Shown here piece after piece: positions 35,355-48,262 of a stretch of DNA of 64,000 bases (its first letter is position 1; each line of letters begins with the position of its first letter). The DNA is from Castor canadensis (taxonomy: Eukaryota > Chordata > Mammalia > Rodentia > Castoridae). The stretch spans positions 40,872,001 through 40,936,000 of the forward strand of contig NC_133397.1 in assembly GCF_047511655.1 (NCBI RefSeq), given 5' to 3'. The notes below the pieces were generated by a model. That model saw only the letters and a program-made list of their open reading frames with translations. It had not been told where the DNA came from and did not search any database. A program made the translations under genes and the position numbers.

Positions 35355-35486
35355 AGCTGGGTGTGGTGGCACATACCTATAATCCCAGTACTTGGGATGT
35401 GGAGACAGGACTGTGAGTTTCAGGCCAACCTGGTTTAGATAGTATAAGACCCTGTTTAAAAAACCAAAATAATAATAATAAAAAGA
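35355..35486 (+). repeat. B1 SINE with 11-bp TSD
   Basis: 'gctgggtgtggtggcacata', 'aatcccagtacttgggatgt', A/AAT-rich tail. Flanked by 'ggtaactaagg' at 35344-35354 and 35487-35497. Confidence 0.92.
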
Positions 35487-36641
35487 GGTAACTAAGGTAA
35501 ATGAAGTCATTAAGGGAGGCCCTAATCCAGTCTGACTGGTATCCTTGTGGCAAGAGTTGATGAGAACAGACACACACGGAGGGACAATCAGGTGAAGACA
35601 CACAGAGGAAATGGCTATCTATAAACCAAGGAGCAAGACTTGAGATGAGACCAACCCCACAGTCCCCTGGCCTCAGCTTCTAGCCTCTGGGACAGTGAGG
35701 AAGTAGGCATCTGTTGGCTAAGCCTCTGGGTCTGTGATACTCCCTTGCCTGACTGCCAAAGTCCAGTATGGCTGTACCCTGGCTCCCTGTTTCCTGCAGC
35801 AGCAGAGGCAGCAGGGAGGCCAGGATGCAAAGCTTCATTCCTGAGCCCTGATCAGAAGGCTGTGTTTATATTTATCCTGCTAACTGCAGGGAACTGTTTA
35901 TTCCCAGAGAAATAGCCTCTCCTGAGAGATGGGGCAGCCAAGGAGCCAGCTGCTTCCGTCAGGCCTGCTGGGCTCCCCCAGGTTCTTGTGCCACCTTCCC
36001 CCAGTCTTTCTCTGATGCTGTCTCCTCATCCCCACCTTGAGCTCAGGGCCCAGGGCCACAGTCCAGTCTTCCTCAAGATGTGTGGGTAGCTGGAGTTAGC
36101 TGCCCACTGTGCACAGCCCAAGGACTGATCTCTCACAGTTAGGATAATGCTTGGTACTTAACAGATACTCAATAAACAGAATAACAAGGGGTTTTGCTTT
36201 TAAAAAATTAGGCTAATAGCCTGCTAAACTGTAAAATGCCTCTGGTTCCCACCCTTCCTTCTTGTTCTCTTCCTGAGAACTCTGTGGGCAACATCTTCTG
36301 CGTGGTTTCCTGTAGCCTTGGGCTTGTTCTGGGGTCTTGCAGCCAGGCTGGACTTCCAGGAGCCTATGAGGGTTTCAGCTAGCCTCTGGCCACACTGCCT
36401 AGATTTTGTCTTATCTGAGAAATCACTGCTGCACCATGACCCTTAAGGTTCAGTAGGGATGGTATGAAGGGAGAGGATCAATGCTGAGGGCACCTGGCTG
36501 CTCTGGCCTTCAAGGGCTCAGGAAGCCAATATGTGCCAGAGTGAAAAGAAGAGACATGCCAATGCTTCCAGGGTTCCCACCCACAGGCTAGTGTGGGTGA
36601 ATGAACACACAGGTCAGTCCACATAGTGACATGAATGTGCT

Positions 36642-36839
36642 GGTTTCTGTGGTACTGGGGTGTGAACTTAGGGCCGGGTACTTGCTAGACAAGTCTACTA
36701 CTTGAGCCATGGCCAGTCCTTTTGCTTTTTGAGATAGGGTCTTATTAACTTTTGCTCTGGCTGGCCTCAAACCATGATCCTCCTGTGTCAGTCTCCTAAG
36801 AAGGTGGGATTACAAGCACGTACCACCATACGCAGCCCC
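36642..36839 (-). repeat. Composite ID-B1 SINE
   Basis: 'ggggtgtgaacttagggccg', 'cttgagccatggccagtcct', then B1 'gggattacaagcacgtacca'. Confidence 0.85.
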
Positions 36840-36975
36840 TAATGTGTTCCTTATAAAGGAATTATTTGAGGCTGGAGCTTTATTTAAACAGATGTGTCCA
36901 CGTAACTGTCAAAAAAAGAACTGTCAGGCCCCTCTAAGGCAGACCTTAACACCAACAGCAACAACCACCACTACA

Positions 36976-37067
36976 GGGGCTGGCAGAGCAGCTCAAGTGG
37001 TAGAGCACAGGCTTAGCAAGCATGAGGCCCTGAGTTCAAACCTCAGTGCCACCAGAAAAAAAAATAA
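36976..37067 (+). repeat. ID-like SINE with 10-bp TSD
   Basis: 'agctcaagtggtagagcaca', 'gagttcaaacctcagtgcca', A-tail. 'caccactaca' at 36966-36975 and 37068-37077. Confidence 0.9.
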
Positions 37068-37204
37068 CACCACTACAAGTGCAGGTGATGCCTACCTTTT
37101 TTTTTTTCAGTTCCGGTCACTATACTGTGACACTTTCCTCACTAAGTACATGTGACATTTTATGATTGTAAAGATTATTTTCATACATGGTTTATTTTCC
37201 TTTC

Positions 37205-37345
37205 TCACAATCACCTAGTGGGTGGGTGCTGTTACCTTCAGTTTTCAGATGCACAGTTAGAGGTTCAGAAAGACATGGTCTCAGGTCACTTAGTGAGTGG
37301 GACAGGTGGAATCAGCCACTGTGGCTGCCTCCTTTCAGGTCTCTG
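37205..37345 (-). repeat. MIR-like remnant
   Basis: 'cacagttagaggttcagaaa' and 'ggtcacttagtgagtgggac' fit reversed MIR text. Confidence 0.45.
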
Positions 37346-39024
37346 ACAACTCGGTCTGAGGCTCTCAGAACAGAAATCTGTGGGCAACTCAGCTGGGCCA
37401 TGAGGGGCTTCAGCTCTGAGGCTGGACATCCCAAAAGGTAATAGGGTGCTTTTTGACTCTTTAAGAGAAAGGTTCTTTCTCCCAAGAAGCCAGAATGCCA
37501 GTCACTGCTCCTGGGGATGGGGACTCCTCAGACATGGTGCTGAGGCTCCAGACCCTGCTCCCCCTCAGCTCTTGGTGGCAGTGAAAGGCCAGTGACATCT
37601 TAGGAGCACACCCTCACTCTCAACTGTCTTTCTTTCTTGAGGTGACTGGCCTCACCTCAGGAGAGTGCTGTACAGGTGGACCCCCTCTGACCTGAGACAC
37701 ACAGACACATAAGTTCTCCCTCTCCAGCTGGCCTGTGTCCTGCCCATCCTCCACAATATACAGGTGTCCGGGGACAAAGCTATGCCAAAGAAATTCTCCT
37801 CACATCAGACCCAGGGACTGTCTTTGCCTGGGTCACTTTCTTTTGCAAAGCTGCCTCCTCAGCAAGGCTTTGTCCAGGGGCGCCCAGCCCCCCTGCTTCT
37901 CAGCTACAGGAACTCCGAACTGCAGGGGTTGCCTACTGGGAACAGCAGCTGGGGAAGCCTTTCTCGCTCAGCCTTCTCACCCTAGCCCTAGTGATGGCCC
38001 ACCATTGTTCCCAGTGCTCTCATTACAACACATGGGTCCTGCGTACTTTCCTGTCTGAGTAACTCGCAGACTACAAAAGCTATAATTTCCTGGGCTTTGT
38101 TTTAAGTGCCCTGTGTTGGCAGACGTGGGCTTAGTATGAGCACTCTATAATTTTCCTGCCTCTTAAATGCCCCCACCCCCCCGAAGCTAAACATGTACCA
38201 TGCACCAAACACAACCCACACTTTTTCCACCCTCCAGGCAATCTAATTACTCACAGTCTTCACCAGGGCCATCCTGCATGGTCCCTGAGCTAGGTCTCAT
38301 GGGGGATATGCTCATGCTTATGACAAGCCATAGTACATTCTCTCCAAGGAGTACTATGTACCCAGTAACAGAGATGCCCTAAAAAGTTCATTTCTACATT
38401 ATTTATAAATGCATGAAAAGAAAGACCCCAAATTTTTATCCAGAAGAAAGACTCAGAAGCAAATCTCGGTAGCAATATTTTAGTGGTGAAAATATGGGGA
38501 TATTTTTTCCCTTTCACTTTTTGACTTCTCTCCTCATTGAATATTCTATAATAAGCAGTTTTTAAACCAAATTGAAGACAACTCACTTTGTCATGATTTT
38601 ATAAAGGCAGAGTTTAAGTCTGAGTGGGGAGGGAAGCATGAGGAGATAGCAGAGCGGTAGGAGGTCAGATTATCACTGACAGAGGCCAAATGAAGAAAGA
38701 TGATCAGTGAAGCTCAAATGCCCAGGGTGGGCTCTGCAGAGGAAGTGGCCTCTAGATGCTATGTTAAAGGGGAAGACAGGTGAGGGCAGAGGTAACTTGT
38801 GCACAAAGACCTGGATGCAGGAGGTCTGCTGACCTTGGCTAGAGCTGAGTCCATGGGCAGCATTAGCTACACGAAGGCTTGGAAGGGCTGGGGACAGTGT
38901 GTGGAGCCTCACATGTAAACTAGGTTTTCCCAGAGGAAGCAGTGATGCTGCCATCAGAGGAGGCTGGACACAGATTGGTATCTGAGGAGAACAGGCTGGG
39001 CCTGTTATATAGAATAGCAGCTTT

Positions 39025-39310
39025 CAGTCCCTGCCTGGCCTTGAGTTACTCCATTTTACAAATCAACAGTTTTGACCTAAGCAACTCCATTTTAAGTGCC
39101 AAGTTAGAACGATTGTATCTTGTTTGTACAAGTGAACAACCACCATCTGCCAGCACACCATGAGGCACAACTGATAATTTATTTGTGCCAACAAATAATT
39201 GCATCTGTAAATATATCAGATCATATCAGAAACATGAGACATAAACTTATCAATCACATCATGTGGGAGTATAAAGAAGGTGCCCCCCAAGACTGAGATG
39301 TGAAAGGCAC
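39025..39310 (+). mobile_element. Possible LTR fragment
   Basis: Two copies of 'actccatttta' (about 39049 and 39085), AT-rich text, and 'gtataaag' near 39270 followed by a C-run. LTR-like layout but not matched to a family. Confidence 0.28.
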
Positions 39311-39521
39311 ACTCACCTATCACCTGGTCACCTGCCATGAGTCCCAGTTAGGAAAATTACTAGTGAAGGACCTCTTCCTGCTGTCCCTAGGAGCCAGCTC
39401 AAACAAAATTCTTCTTCTGCCCATGACACACAGCCCATTTCCAACTGACTCAAAATTGCATGCATTTGACAGCTCCGTGCACTGAACAGCTCTGTACCTG
39501 AGGTGCATAAATATTTTGTGT

Positions 39522-39562
39522 GTGGTCCTGGGGTTTGAACACAGGGCTTCATGCTTGCTATA
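39522..39562 (-). repeat. ID-like SINE fragment
   Basis: 'ggtcctggggtttgaacaca' and 'gggcttcatgcttgct'. Truncated. Confidence 0.6.
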
Positions 39563-39887
39563 TACACATAGTTGTGTGAAGTGTAATGTGTGATCTGAGA
39601 GTTAATATCAGTAATTAAAATTATAATACAGGCACCTATGATTGCCTGTGGCTATGGCTACCAAGTGAACCCAGTCATACCTGGCAAATTAAAGTCAATA
39701 AAATTGATGTCGCTTATGAATTTACTGTTATTCAATAAATTCTGATACTTGGGGAAGACAGCTCCTGACATAGCTCACTCATGACAGTGTCTTTCTCCAA
39801 TTCAGTCAATATAAGTAGCTTTCTGTCTCCTCATCATCCAGGCAGCACCAACTTTGTGGGGGAGGGACTAGCCATGAAGTTGGGGAC

Positions 39888-40065
39888 ACCTGGGTTAGAA
39901 TCTCATTTCTGTCACTTGCTAGCTCCTTGATCTAAGAAAGTCACCTTACTGCTCTTTGCCTCAGTTTCCTTATCTGTAGATGATGGTATGAATTGTAGCT
40001 ACCACCACAAGACAGTGATCAGGCAAAATGAGTACAAACACCTCTGAATGCTGATCATTTATCCC
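39888..40065 (+). repeat. MIR element
   Basis: 'gggttagaatctcatttctg', 'cacttgctagctccttgatc', 'cctcagtttccttatctgta'. One of the best-preserved MIRs in the window. Confidence 0.75.
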
Positions 40066-40683
40066 ACTGGTAGAGAACAAGGAGTAGAATTTCCAAAAAT
40101 AGAGGATAAGAATGAAGAAGAACTAGTAGTAGTATAAAAACCCCATGCTGAATCTCATTTAACTTCCTTTGTCGTCTTTGGATAAATAATTCACTCAGGG
40201 CTGAGGCCAGCTGGCATCATCTCCATGCTCCCTTGGGAAGAAGCCCACCTGGCATTAATTTTCCAGAGACAGAAACAACTGTTGACAGGGAAAGAACTAT
40301 TGCTGAGAATCCTCAGTACCTCAGGCCATCCCTGTTCCTAGTTGAAAACTGCCAGTGGCTTCCCAGGAGCTATGGGCTGATGTTCTGGCGCAGAGTCCCG
40401 ATACTCAGCAATTACCGCAAAGGCACATGAATCTACCTGTTCACCCAGCATTGTCCATGGCTGACTTCTCCTCCATGCTTAAGCCATTCATTTCCAAATG
40501 TATGTAAACGGTTTTGTGACGAGGAAAAGATGCACCACAAGTGCCACTGAATTAATTCAGAGGACTTTGTGGGTTAATATGTATCTTCTCTATTAATTCA
40601 TGGATACTGAAAGTATATTAACTTCTACCATCTGGGCGCTGTGAAAATATTAGTCTTGTCTTTTCTTTCTTTCTTCTCTCTCT

Positions 40684-40768
40684 TTTTTTTGGCAGTAGAG
40701 GGGATTGCACCCAGGGTCTCACACACACTGGGCAAGCACTCTATCACTGAGCTGTACCCCCAAGCCCT
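40684..40768 (-). repeat. ID-like SINE monomer
   Basis: T-run, 'gaggggattgcacccagggt', 'gggcaagcactctatcactg', 'agctgtacccccaagccct'. Confidence 0.85.
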
Positions 40769-41321
40769 ATTTCTTAGCCTTTAAAGTGATGCTCACATTC
40801 AAAAAGTTTGGGAGACTTCTGGTTCAAAGTAATTATTTAATCACCTCTTAAGACCCCATTACTATGATGGCAAAAGGACAGAGAGGTGTAAATCAGCAAC
40901 AACACAGATAATGGGACTGGAACGGCTCATGTGGGTAATGGCTGACCACCCGACTTGCTGACCCAAACAGAAAGCTGTCAGTCCACAAGCACTGCCTATG
41001 CATACCAAACTTCTGGGGAGACTGTCTGTTTTTAATTCTTAAATGGAAGTCGACAGCCTCAGTTCAGACACTGGAGGAAAGCCTACAACCCATCCCTAGC
41101 TTAGCTTCCTTCAGCTCTCCTCTGTCTTCAGATCTCCTCTCTGTGACTTCCATGGTCATGCCCTAGGACTCCATGAATTGAACTTTGACTGCAGTTGGAG
41201 TTACTTGAGGAGCTGGATAAAATACTAATTCCCAAGCCCCACCTCCAGAGAGGAAGATGCAATTGTTTGGAGGGGCAGAGGCACAACCTGCCCATCAAGA
41301 CTTCTAAAAACTCCCAGGAAA

Positions 41322-41408
41322 GGACTGGGGGCTTAGAGGTAGAGTTCCTGCCTAGCATGTACAAGACCTTGGGTTCCACCTCTGGCACTTTGCAAACAAA
41401 ACAAAAAC
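41322..41408 (+). repeat. ID-like SINE monomer
   Basis: 'gactgggggcttagaggtag', 'ttcctgcctagcatgtacaa', 'gggttccacctctggcac', A-rich tail. Confidence 0.75.
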
Positions 41409-41444
41409 CAAGGTCCCTAAACCCCAAATCTTTTAAATATGCAG

Positions 41445-41570
41445 CCAGAGGTGAGAACCACCACCCTAGGGTTCTCACCCCTGGCTGCACATCAGAATCA
41501 TCTGGGGAGATTTTAAAGATTTCAGTGCCAGGCCTGGCTGCCAGAGATGCTGACTGAATTGGATCTCTAG
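41445..41570 (+). mobile_element. MER5-like (hAT-Charlie) remnant
   Basis: 'gctgcacatcagaatcatct', 'ggggagattttaaagatttc' and 'gctgactgaattgg' follow MER5-type text. Confidence 0.55.
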
Positions 41571-41754
41571 AATTCAGTCCAAAAATTGTTTTGTTTTTAC
41601 ATTCTTTGGGTGATTTTGATGTCACTGTAGCCAGGATTAAGATTATGTACCACTGAGCTACAGGCTGGCAAATGTCAAATTTATATCTCAGTCCCAATCT
41701 GCTCCTTGAGCTCTAGACTCAAAAACCCAACTGTCTAACTGGCATCCAGCTTGG

Positions 41755-41970
41755 AAGCCCAAGAGTCATCTTACTGAGTTTTTGATTCTCAGTGCCTCCC
41801 AACTCTACGCCTCCTGGATCCTACTTCAGCCCTCCCCATCTCCACAAATGGCAAATCCAGTCTTCTAGTTGCCCAGGTCAGAAGTCAGTCTCTTCTCTTT
41901 CTCTCATTCCTACATCTGATCCATTAGCAAACCTTGTCACTCTACTTTCAAAACATATCCAGAATTTAAC
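41755..41970 (+). repeat. LINE/L2 remnant
   Basis: CT-rich text with 'tcattcctacatctgatcca', 'ttagcaaaccttgtcactct': a segment typical of L2 3' regions. Confidence 0.45.
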
Positions 41971-42675
41971 CACAGACTTTTGCTTCAGGCCATAAGAGAG
42001 GAGCTGAATACAGACTCCTCTCCCCCATAATTGATTAGAAAACTGGACAAGATCTATGAGACGATTATATCCAGACACTAGAAAGCAGCTAGTATAGAGC
42101 TATGGTCCATGAGAGAAGTGGCACAAACAAGGTGAGCCCTTCAATTGCTCAGGTTTTCTACCTAGAGGCAGTTTTCAGAGACAGAGAGATGGATCCAGAT
42201 AGAGCCCAACTGTCTTCAGCCGAGTTGACCTGAGGAGACAGAGATGAACTCAGGGAGGACAAGGCAACCATAACCTGGGGTAGAGGACTGGAGAGGAGGC
42301 AACTGCCAGGAGAAAGAGCTTCAAAATTCCACATAAGGGTTACCTCGAATCTTTGCAGGTATAATGTAAAAATTCTCAGATCAAGAAAACACAACTCCCC
42401 AGAAAGAATGATTCCCAGAGCTCTCACAGAGTAGGAGTCTCTTGAGTTCCCCTCGTTGAAGGTTGGGAAGGTTTCACTGAATACTCAAGGCACTCAGTAG
42501 AGGCCCCAGAAAGGATGTGCCTTAATAGCGAAAAGGCTACTTTAGACCTGTCTCTAAAAAGCTTAAAAATGAGCCTGCTTCCTGACCTACATGTAGCTTA
42601 ACTGTCTGCCAGAACCAAGCCCAAGCCTTTTTAAATAAGCACAACACAATCCAGCAGCAAGAATGTAAAATTCAG

Positions 42676-42795
42676 AGCTGGTTATGGAGGTACATACTGG
42701 TAATCCCAGTGCTCTGGAGTTTGAGGAAGGAGGATCATGAGTTCGAGGCCAGCCTGGGCTACACAGTGAGACCCCGACTCAAAAACAAACAAGAG
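42676..42795 (+). repeat. B1 SINE
   Basis: 'aatcccagtgctctggagtt', 'gttcgaggccagcctgggct', 'cagtgagaccccgactc', A-rich tail. Confidence 0.88.
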
Positions 42796-42950
42796 CTGGG
42801 GGCATGGCTCAAGTGGTAGGGCACCTGCCTAGCAAGCTCGAGGGCCTTAGTTCAAACCCCAGTACCACCAAAACAAACAAACAAACAAAAACCCCTAAAA
42901 AAGCCAAAAACCAAACCAAACCAAAAAAGTAAAAATAAAAAATAAAAGAA
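42796..42950 (+). repeat. ID-like SINE with long (AAAC)n A-rich tail
   Basis: Well-kept A and B boxes ('ggctcaagtggtagggcacc', 'gttcaaaccccagtaccacc') directly after the B1 unit. The A-rich tail is extended to about 80 bp by CAAA/CCAAA repeats. Confidence 0.88.
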
Positions 42951-43208
42951 TTTCAAATTTATAACGTTCTATTTTCCAAGAAAGTTGTCAGACATTCAAA
43001 GAAGCAAGAAGTTGTGCCCCTCAAACAAGAGAAAAAAAATGTGAACAGAAACAGACCCAGAAATGTCAGAGACTAGGGAATATGCAAAGACATATTCTAA
43101 ATATATTAAATGTGATCAAGATTTAAAGAGAAAGATAAGCTAATGAGGAGAGAAAGGGAAAGAGAGGAATCATGGACAATGTAACATCTGAAATGAAAAT
43201 TTTACTGG

Positions 43209-43446
43209 AGCCGGGCACCAGTGGCTCACACCTGTAATCCTAGCTACTCAGGAGGTAGAGATCAAGAGGATTGCAGTTTGAAAACAGCCTTGGCAAGAAG
43301 GTCACGAGCCCCTAGGGTGACCGTATCTCAAAAAAAGTCTATCACCAATAAAAGGGCTGGTGAAGTGGCTCAAGGTGTAGGCCCTGAGTTCAAACCCAGA
43401 AACTGCAAAAAAAAAAAAAAAAAAAAAAAGAGAGAGAGAGAGAGAA
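43209..43446 (+). repeat. Composite B1-ID SINE with A and (GA) tail
   Basis: 'ccgggcaccagtggctcaca', 'gaccgtatctcaaaaaaagt', short ID ('gtggctcaaggtgtaggccc'), then about 23 A and (GA)n. Same deleted-ID subfamily as the 26202 copy. Confidence 0.9.
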
Positions 43447-43979
43447 AATTTCACCAGATAGAATTAACAACTGACTAGAAACTTAAGAAAAAAGATTGAA
43501 CTCAAAGACATAGCAATAGAAACTGTACAAAATAAAGCACAATGAGGAAAGAAAAGGTAATACCTTTGCCTACCTGTCAAACAATATAAAATGGACTAAT
43601 ATATGTGTAGTTGGAGCCCAAAAAGAGAGAAGGAGGGTACAAAAAAGAATATTTAAGAAATAATAACCAAAACATTTCCAAATTCAAAAAGTTTATAAAC
43701 ACATATATACAAGAAGCTCAATGACCCCCAGTTACACAAAGTGACATAAAAATCCACTTGCTGAAAATCCAGGATACAGGCAGTATCAGTGGGCAGTTGA
43801 GGAAAAGGGCACATTACCTACAGATAAACAGAAATACAAGTAGTCACAGGCTCTTGTGAAATACTACGGAAGGCAGGAGACAATCTCTAAGGTGTTGAAA
43901 TAAAACTCAACATACTCTGCAACTGGAATTCCATATCCAATGAATGGATATTTTTGTAAAGATCTTCTGAGAGATCTAA

Positions 43980-44625
43980 GCACTTGTCCTGGTTCTACCA
44001 GTCACATCCTGGACCATCCGTCACCATCATCTCTCACCTGGAATTTCCCCCCGCCAATATCCCCGCACACGGTTTTCTCTCAGCAGCAGCCAAGAGTGAC
44101 CGTGACCACCTCACTCCTCAAGTCCCTGCAGTGGCTTCCCGTTTCATGCAGCCTTGCCATGACTGGACCCCTGGTGTGATGCAGTCTCTGGTGACTGCTC
44201 TGACTTCACCCTCTCACCTAACACTATCCCAGCCACACTGCCCTTCTTGCAGCTCCCATTTTAGGGATGTGGCACTGCTTTAACGGCTGGACACTCTCCC
44301 TCCAGGTAGCCACATGGCTCACTCCTTTCCTCTGTTTCAAATCTCCACTTAGAGGCCGTATTAGATATCCTTTCCCACCACCCTGACAAAAACAGCAGCC
44401 CCTTCCATCACTCTCTTCTCAAACCCTGCTTTTTCTTTTTGCAGCATTTATTACCACCCAATACTTACTCATTTGGTTGTTTGTCTCTCATAACTAGAAT
44501 TTCAGCTCCATACTGCAGTGGACTTTGCCTATGAGTTCACTGCTGTATCCCTGAGGATTTTAGCAGTTTGGGAGGCACATAGCAAGCACCCAATAAGTAT
44601 TTGTTGAGTAAACAGATGAATGGGG
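43980..44625 (+). repeat. LINE/L2 3'-end copy, long
   Basis: 'cctgcagtggcttcccgttt', 'gagttcactgctgtatccct' and the classic end 'agcaagcacccaataagtat ttgttgagtaaa'. The longest L2 piece in the window; no open frame. Confidence 0.65.
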
Positions 44626-45517
44626 ATCAGGTGTTTTAGATGCTAAACTGGAATACAGGACCTGGTCCTTGTGGGAAATGTAGACGGGTGGTCAGTGTAA
44701 CACACACCTACTCCATCCGTAACACAAGCACTTTAGTCTAGACTGTTTGGTGCCAGCACCGAGGAACACGGGTTATTGGTCTAAGGTTCAGCTCTAGCTA
44801 AGGCCCTGTGCATAAGTCTAAAGGGCCAAGAGGAGCTCTGAATGACCTACGCATCTCATCACTAAGGTCTTGCAAGGAAAGCCTGGAAACATCACAAGGA
44901 GGCAGAGCCAGGCCTTGCAGACGCCGGCCCATTCAATCCTGTAACATGGGAAAATAGGGCCTCTCGCTGCAGGACCTGAATCCCCCTCCTTTGTCCTCTC
45001 TCAGCCCTAGGAGGGGCAGGGTTCTGAACTGGGATAGAATTAATCAGAACACCAGCTTGGAGTCTGCAGCGAGGGTGCCCTTCAGCCATAAATGGCTATA
45101 AAAGAAGTTTTATGGAAACACATTTAAAAAGAAACAAAGCAGGGATTTAGATAAAGGTGAAGGAAAGTCTAGGGACAAAGATTCCATGAAGTAAGGTCAT
45201 TGCTACACACAGAACTCTGTGGCATCACAGCCCTGCCCCAGCGCCTTTCCCACCTGCAGGCGCTCTGGCAGGGGAGGGTGGCTCTGCTGTGCCTTTGCTT
45301 TGGAGAAGGGGCTTCCTCCTCTAGCCGAGGCTGACTTTGCTCCTCACCTCCTGTGAGACGATAGCATCTTCAGCTCTCTCCAACCATTATTAGACACATA
45401 CATGAATCTCCAGATGTTCTGTAGCGATCCCCAGGCCACTACCAGCTCTTCTCTGGATCTCTTGTGTGGCCCTGATGTTAAGAAATAGAGGAATAGAAAG
45501 CAAGGAGACTGAGATTC

Positions 45518-45640
45518 ACCAGGTATGGCGGTGTACTCCTGTAATCCCAGCACTCAGGAGGTTGAGGCAGGAGGATTGAGAGTTTGAGGCCAGCCTGAGC
45601 TACATAGTGAGGCCCTGTCTAAAAAAAAAACCCAAAAAGA
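45518..45640 (+). repeat. B1 SINE
   Basis: 'tatggcggtgtactcctgta', 'atcccagcactcaggaggtt', 'gaggccagcctgagctacat', A-tail. Near-duplicate flanks (gactgagatt / gactgaagatt). Confidence 0.92.
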
Positions 45641-46339
45641 CTGAAGATTAGGTGAGTTACATTGAGTGCCCATCAAAAAAATCCTGCCATTTGGTTCCTG
45701 AAAGCATCTTTCGCTCCTTCTCTTCTGTTCCTTTCCGAAGGCCACAGGATCCCCTAGTTCTTATCTCTGGTCCCCTCCACCCAAATCCCTCTGCAACCAA
45801 AAGTTTAGCATCCTGGGCTGCTATATAAGCAAATGAACAAACATTTATTGCCGCTGAATCTATTACATAAGGGTCTCTTCATGACCCTGAGAAGTCCTCT
45901 TTCCTTTCTCATCGTGAGAAAGACTTATTTATAGCTTTTAAGTCAGATGTGCCAAACTCCATTAACTCTGTTCAAAGGGTACACACCAGTAGCTGTAAAA
46001 TACAATTCTAACTACCATGTATCATGAGCCACTTAGAGCTCATGGAACAACACACATTGGCAATCCGCTTGAAAGAGTTTGGAATCAAGCAGTACAGAGC
46101 TAAATATACAAACTCTGAAGTATTCCTCAAGGATTTCCTCCTGATAGAGACACAGGAGCTCTTGATAAAGTGAGGGGACAACTGGCAGTGGGTTGATTTA
46201 AACGTTGGAGGTAAACAGCTAAAACAAAGGACTTCACAATTATGGGGTGGTTTCTAGGCAGTCTAGAAGCCAACAATTTAGGCTAACTAAATTGCCTGAC
46301 ATAATGGTACAACTACATAGTGACTACACAGCCAGAATG

Positions 46340-46465
46340 CTCTTCTAAAACACTCATCATCACACTGCACTCCTGATCAAGAACTTACAATGGCTCTCGA
46401 TTTCTCCCTCTTCAAGTCTAAACATTTTTGACTGGCCTTCAAGGCCCTCCAAAATGACCTCACTC
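46340..46465 (+). repeat. LINE/L2 3' fragment
   Basis: 'tacaatggctctcgatttct', 'gactggccttcaaggccctc', 'caaaatgacctcactc' match L2 3' text. Confidence 0.5.
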
Positions 46466-46689
46466 AATTAAAGCAATTTTGTGTCACTGTACCATACTAT
46501 GTTTAAGGCAGGCTAGTCTTGACCTCACTCCCACACTGTTTTCCAGGTCAACCCACCCTGTCAAACATGCTGGAAAGAACAAAAGATCTGGGGTCGGGGC
46601 CTTGGCCACCATCCAGCTTTGCCATTCATTGTGTGAATTAAGCCAAATTACCTATTAATAAAAATATGACCACCCTCCCCCATCAGTAA

Positions 46690-46786
46690 GGGCTGGGGGC
46701 ATGGCTGAAGTGGTAGAGCATCTGCCTGGCAAGCACAAGGCCCATAGTTCAAACCCCAGTACACAAGGAAAAAAAAAAAAAAAAAG
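46690..46786 (+). repeat. ID-like SINE monomer
   Basis: 'gggctgggggcatggctgaa', 'gtggtagagcatctgcctgg', 'gttcaaaccccagtacac', long A-tail. Confidence 0.92.
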
Positions 46787-46924
46787 GAAATAGAGCTCTC
46801 TGTAAATACAAGGACCAGACTAAGGACCTACATTCATTGTCTCATATAATTCTCCCAACACCCATGTGAGAAATACGTGTGATTATTATTTCCACATATA
46901 GATGTTAAAACCAAAGCTTCGGAA

Positions 46925-47390
46925 GTTTGTTCTTTTGTTTATTCTACAAACACCAGATTCTGTGCTAGGTGATCAGAATGTAAGAGTGGACAAGATCCCT
47001 GCTCTTGTAGGGAGGGTATGGTGAGGGTAGGCAAGTAGGGGTAAGTAGAAGACACTGCTATAGTCAGCGGGACCTGGGGAGGCACCTCAAGTGGTGACAT
47101 TTTAGCGCCAGACATTGAAGCTTGACTGCAGTTGAGGTCAGCCATGTTGTGACTCAAGCAATGCCCCAAGGAGTGGGGAAGCAAATGCAAACACCCTGAG
47201 GTCTAATAGGACATCCAGTGTGGCTGCACTAAGTTGAGCAAATGGGCCAGCAATACCAGGGTCTTGCAGGTCGTGGGGAAGAGTCAGCTTTTGTGCAATG
47301 GGAAGTCACTGAAGGGTTTCCCAAAGGACAAAAGGCAGGGAAATCATCCACTGAATTTTTCAGGAAGGAGGCCTCTGAGGACCTTATCAG
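46925..47390 (+). repeat. Ancient interspersed repeat, same family as 32655-33030
   Basis: 'ttctgtgctaggtgatcaga', 'gacaagatccctgctcttgt', 'gcaaatgcaaacaccctgag', 'gtcactgaagggtttcccaa' occur in family order and extend further 3' than the other copy. Confidence 0.5.
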
Positions 47391-48151
47391 AACAGATCAA
47401 TGAAGAAGTGGGGATGGAGTCCTGATTGGCATGGATGCAGAAGAGAAGGGAAGGAAGGAAAGGTAAGGAGGGGAAATGATGACTTCTCTTTTGGGATGTT
47501 TCTCCTACAAAGGGGGGCAGAGAAATGGAGGGGTAGTTGTAAAGCAATGTGGGGGTCGAGAGCGGTCTATGAAGAAGGAAGAAAAAAGCATGTTTGCATA
47601 CAGATAGATTACAAATGCATGTACGTAGGGGAGTAGGTGATGGCAGGAGTTGAGTCCCGGAGAAAGTTAGAGGGGACGGGACCCAGTAAGGCTGGCACTT
47701 CAAGTGGACAATTCGTCCACGGTTGTAGAAGCAGCTCCATGAGGCGGGTGGATCTGGAGGTGTGGCGATCAGGCAGCTTCTGTCTGATCACTTTTATCTT
47801 CTCACTGAAGTGTACAGAATGGTCAGCAAATGAGAGTGAGGGGAATGGGAGGTGACAGTGAGAAGAAGAGGATAAGTGATGAACTGACACAGAAGGAAGA
47901 ATAGTGGGGGGCTGCCAGTGTGGAGTGTTCACTTGGTACTTAGGGTCACTAAGTATAAGCTGTCCCAGTGAGCATCTCTGCCTGGTTTTCTCTAGCCGTA
48001 GTCAGTGGCTTGAGTACAGGTGAAGAGCAGGTGGAAGAGTTGGCATTTTGGGGGTGTGAGAGTGGACCCAGGGATACAACACAGGAAAAGAGGGGCAAGA
48101 AAGTCAAGGCCCCTGGAAGGAATGGATCTAAGTTGGGTAAGAAAAGAAATG

Positions 48152-48262
48152 AAGCCAGGTGCAGTGATGCACACTTATAATCTCAGCTACTTGGGAGGCT
48201 AAGGCAGGCATGTCTTGAGTTTGAGCCAAAGTTAGCAAGATCATATCTCAAAAGCAAAATAC
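48152..48262 (+). repeat. B1 half of a SINE split by a retrocopy
   Basis: 'agccaggtgcagtgatgcac', 'tcagctacttgggaggctaa', 'tcatatctcaaaagcaaaat'. The matching ID part resumes at 48513. Confidence 0.85.

Noticed and set aside
41128..41697. 189-codon minus-strand frame
   Set aside because: It runs through an ID SINE and a MER5-like remnant; not a gene.
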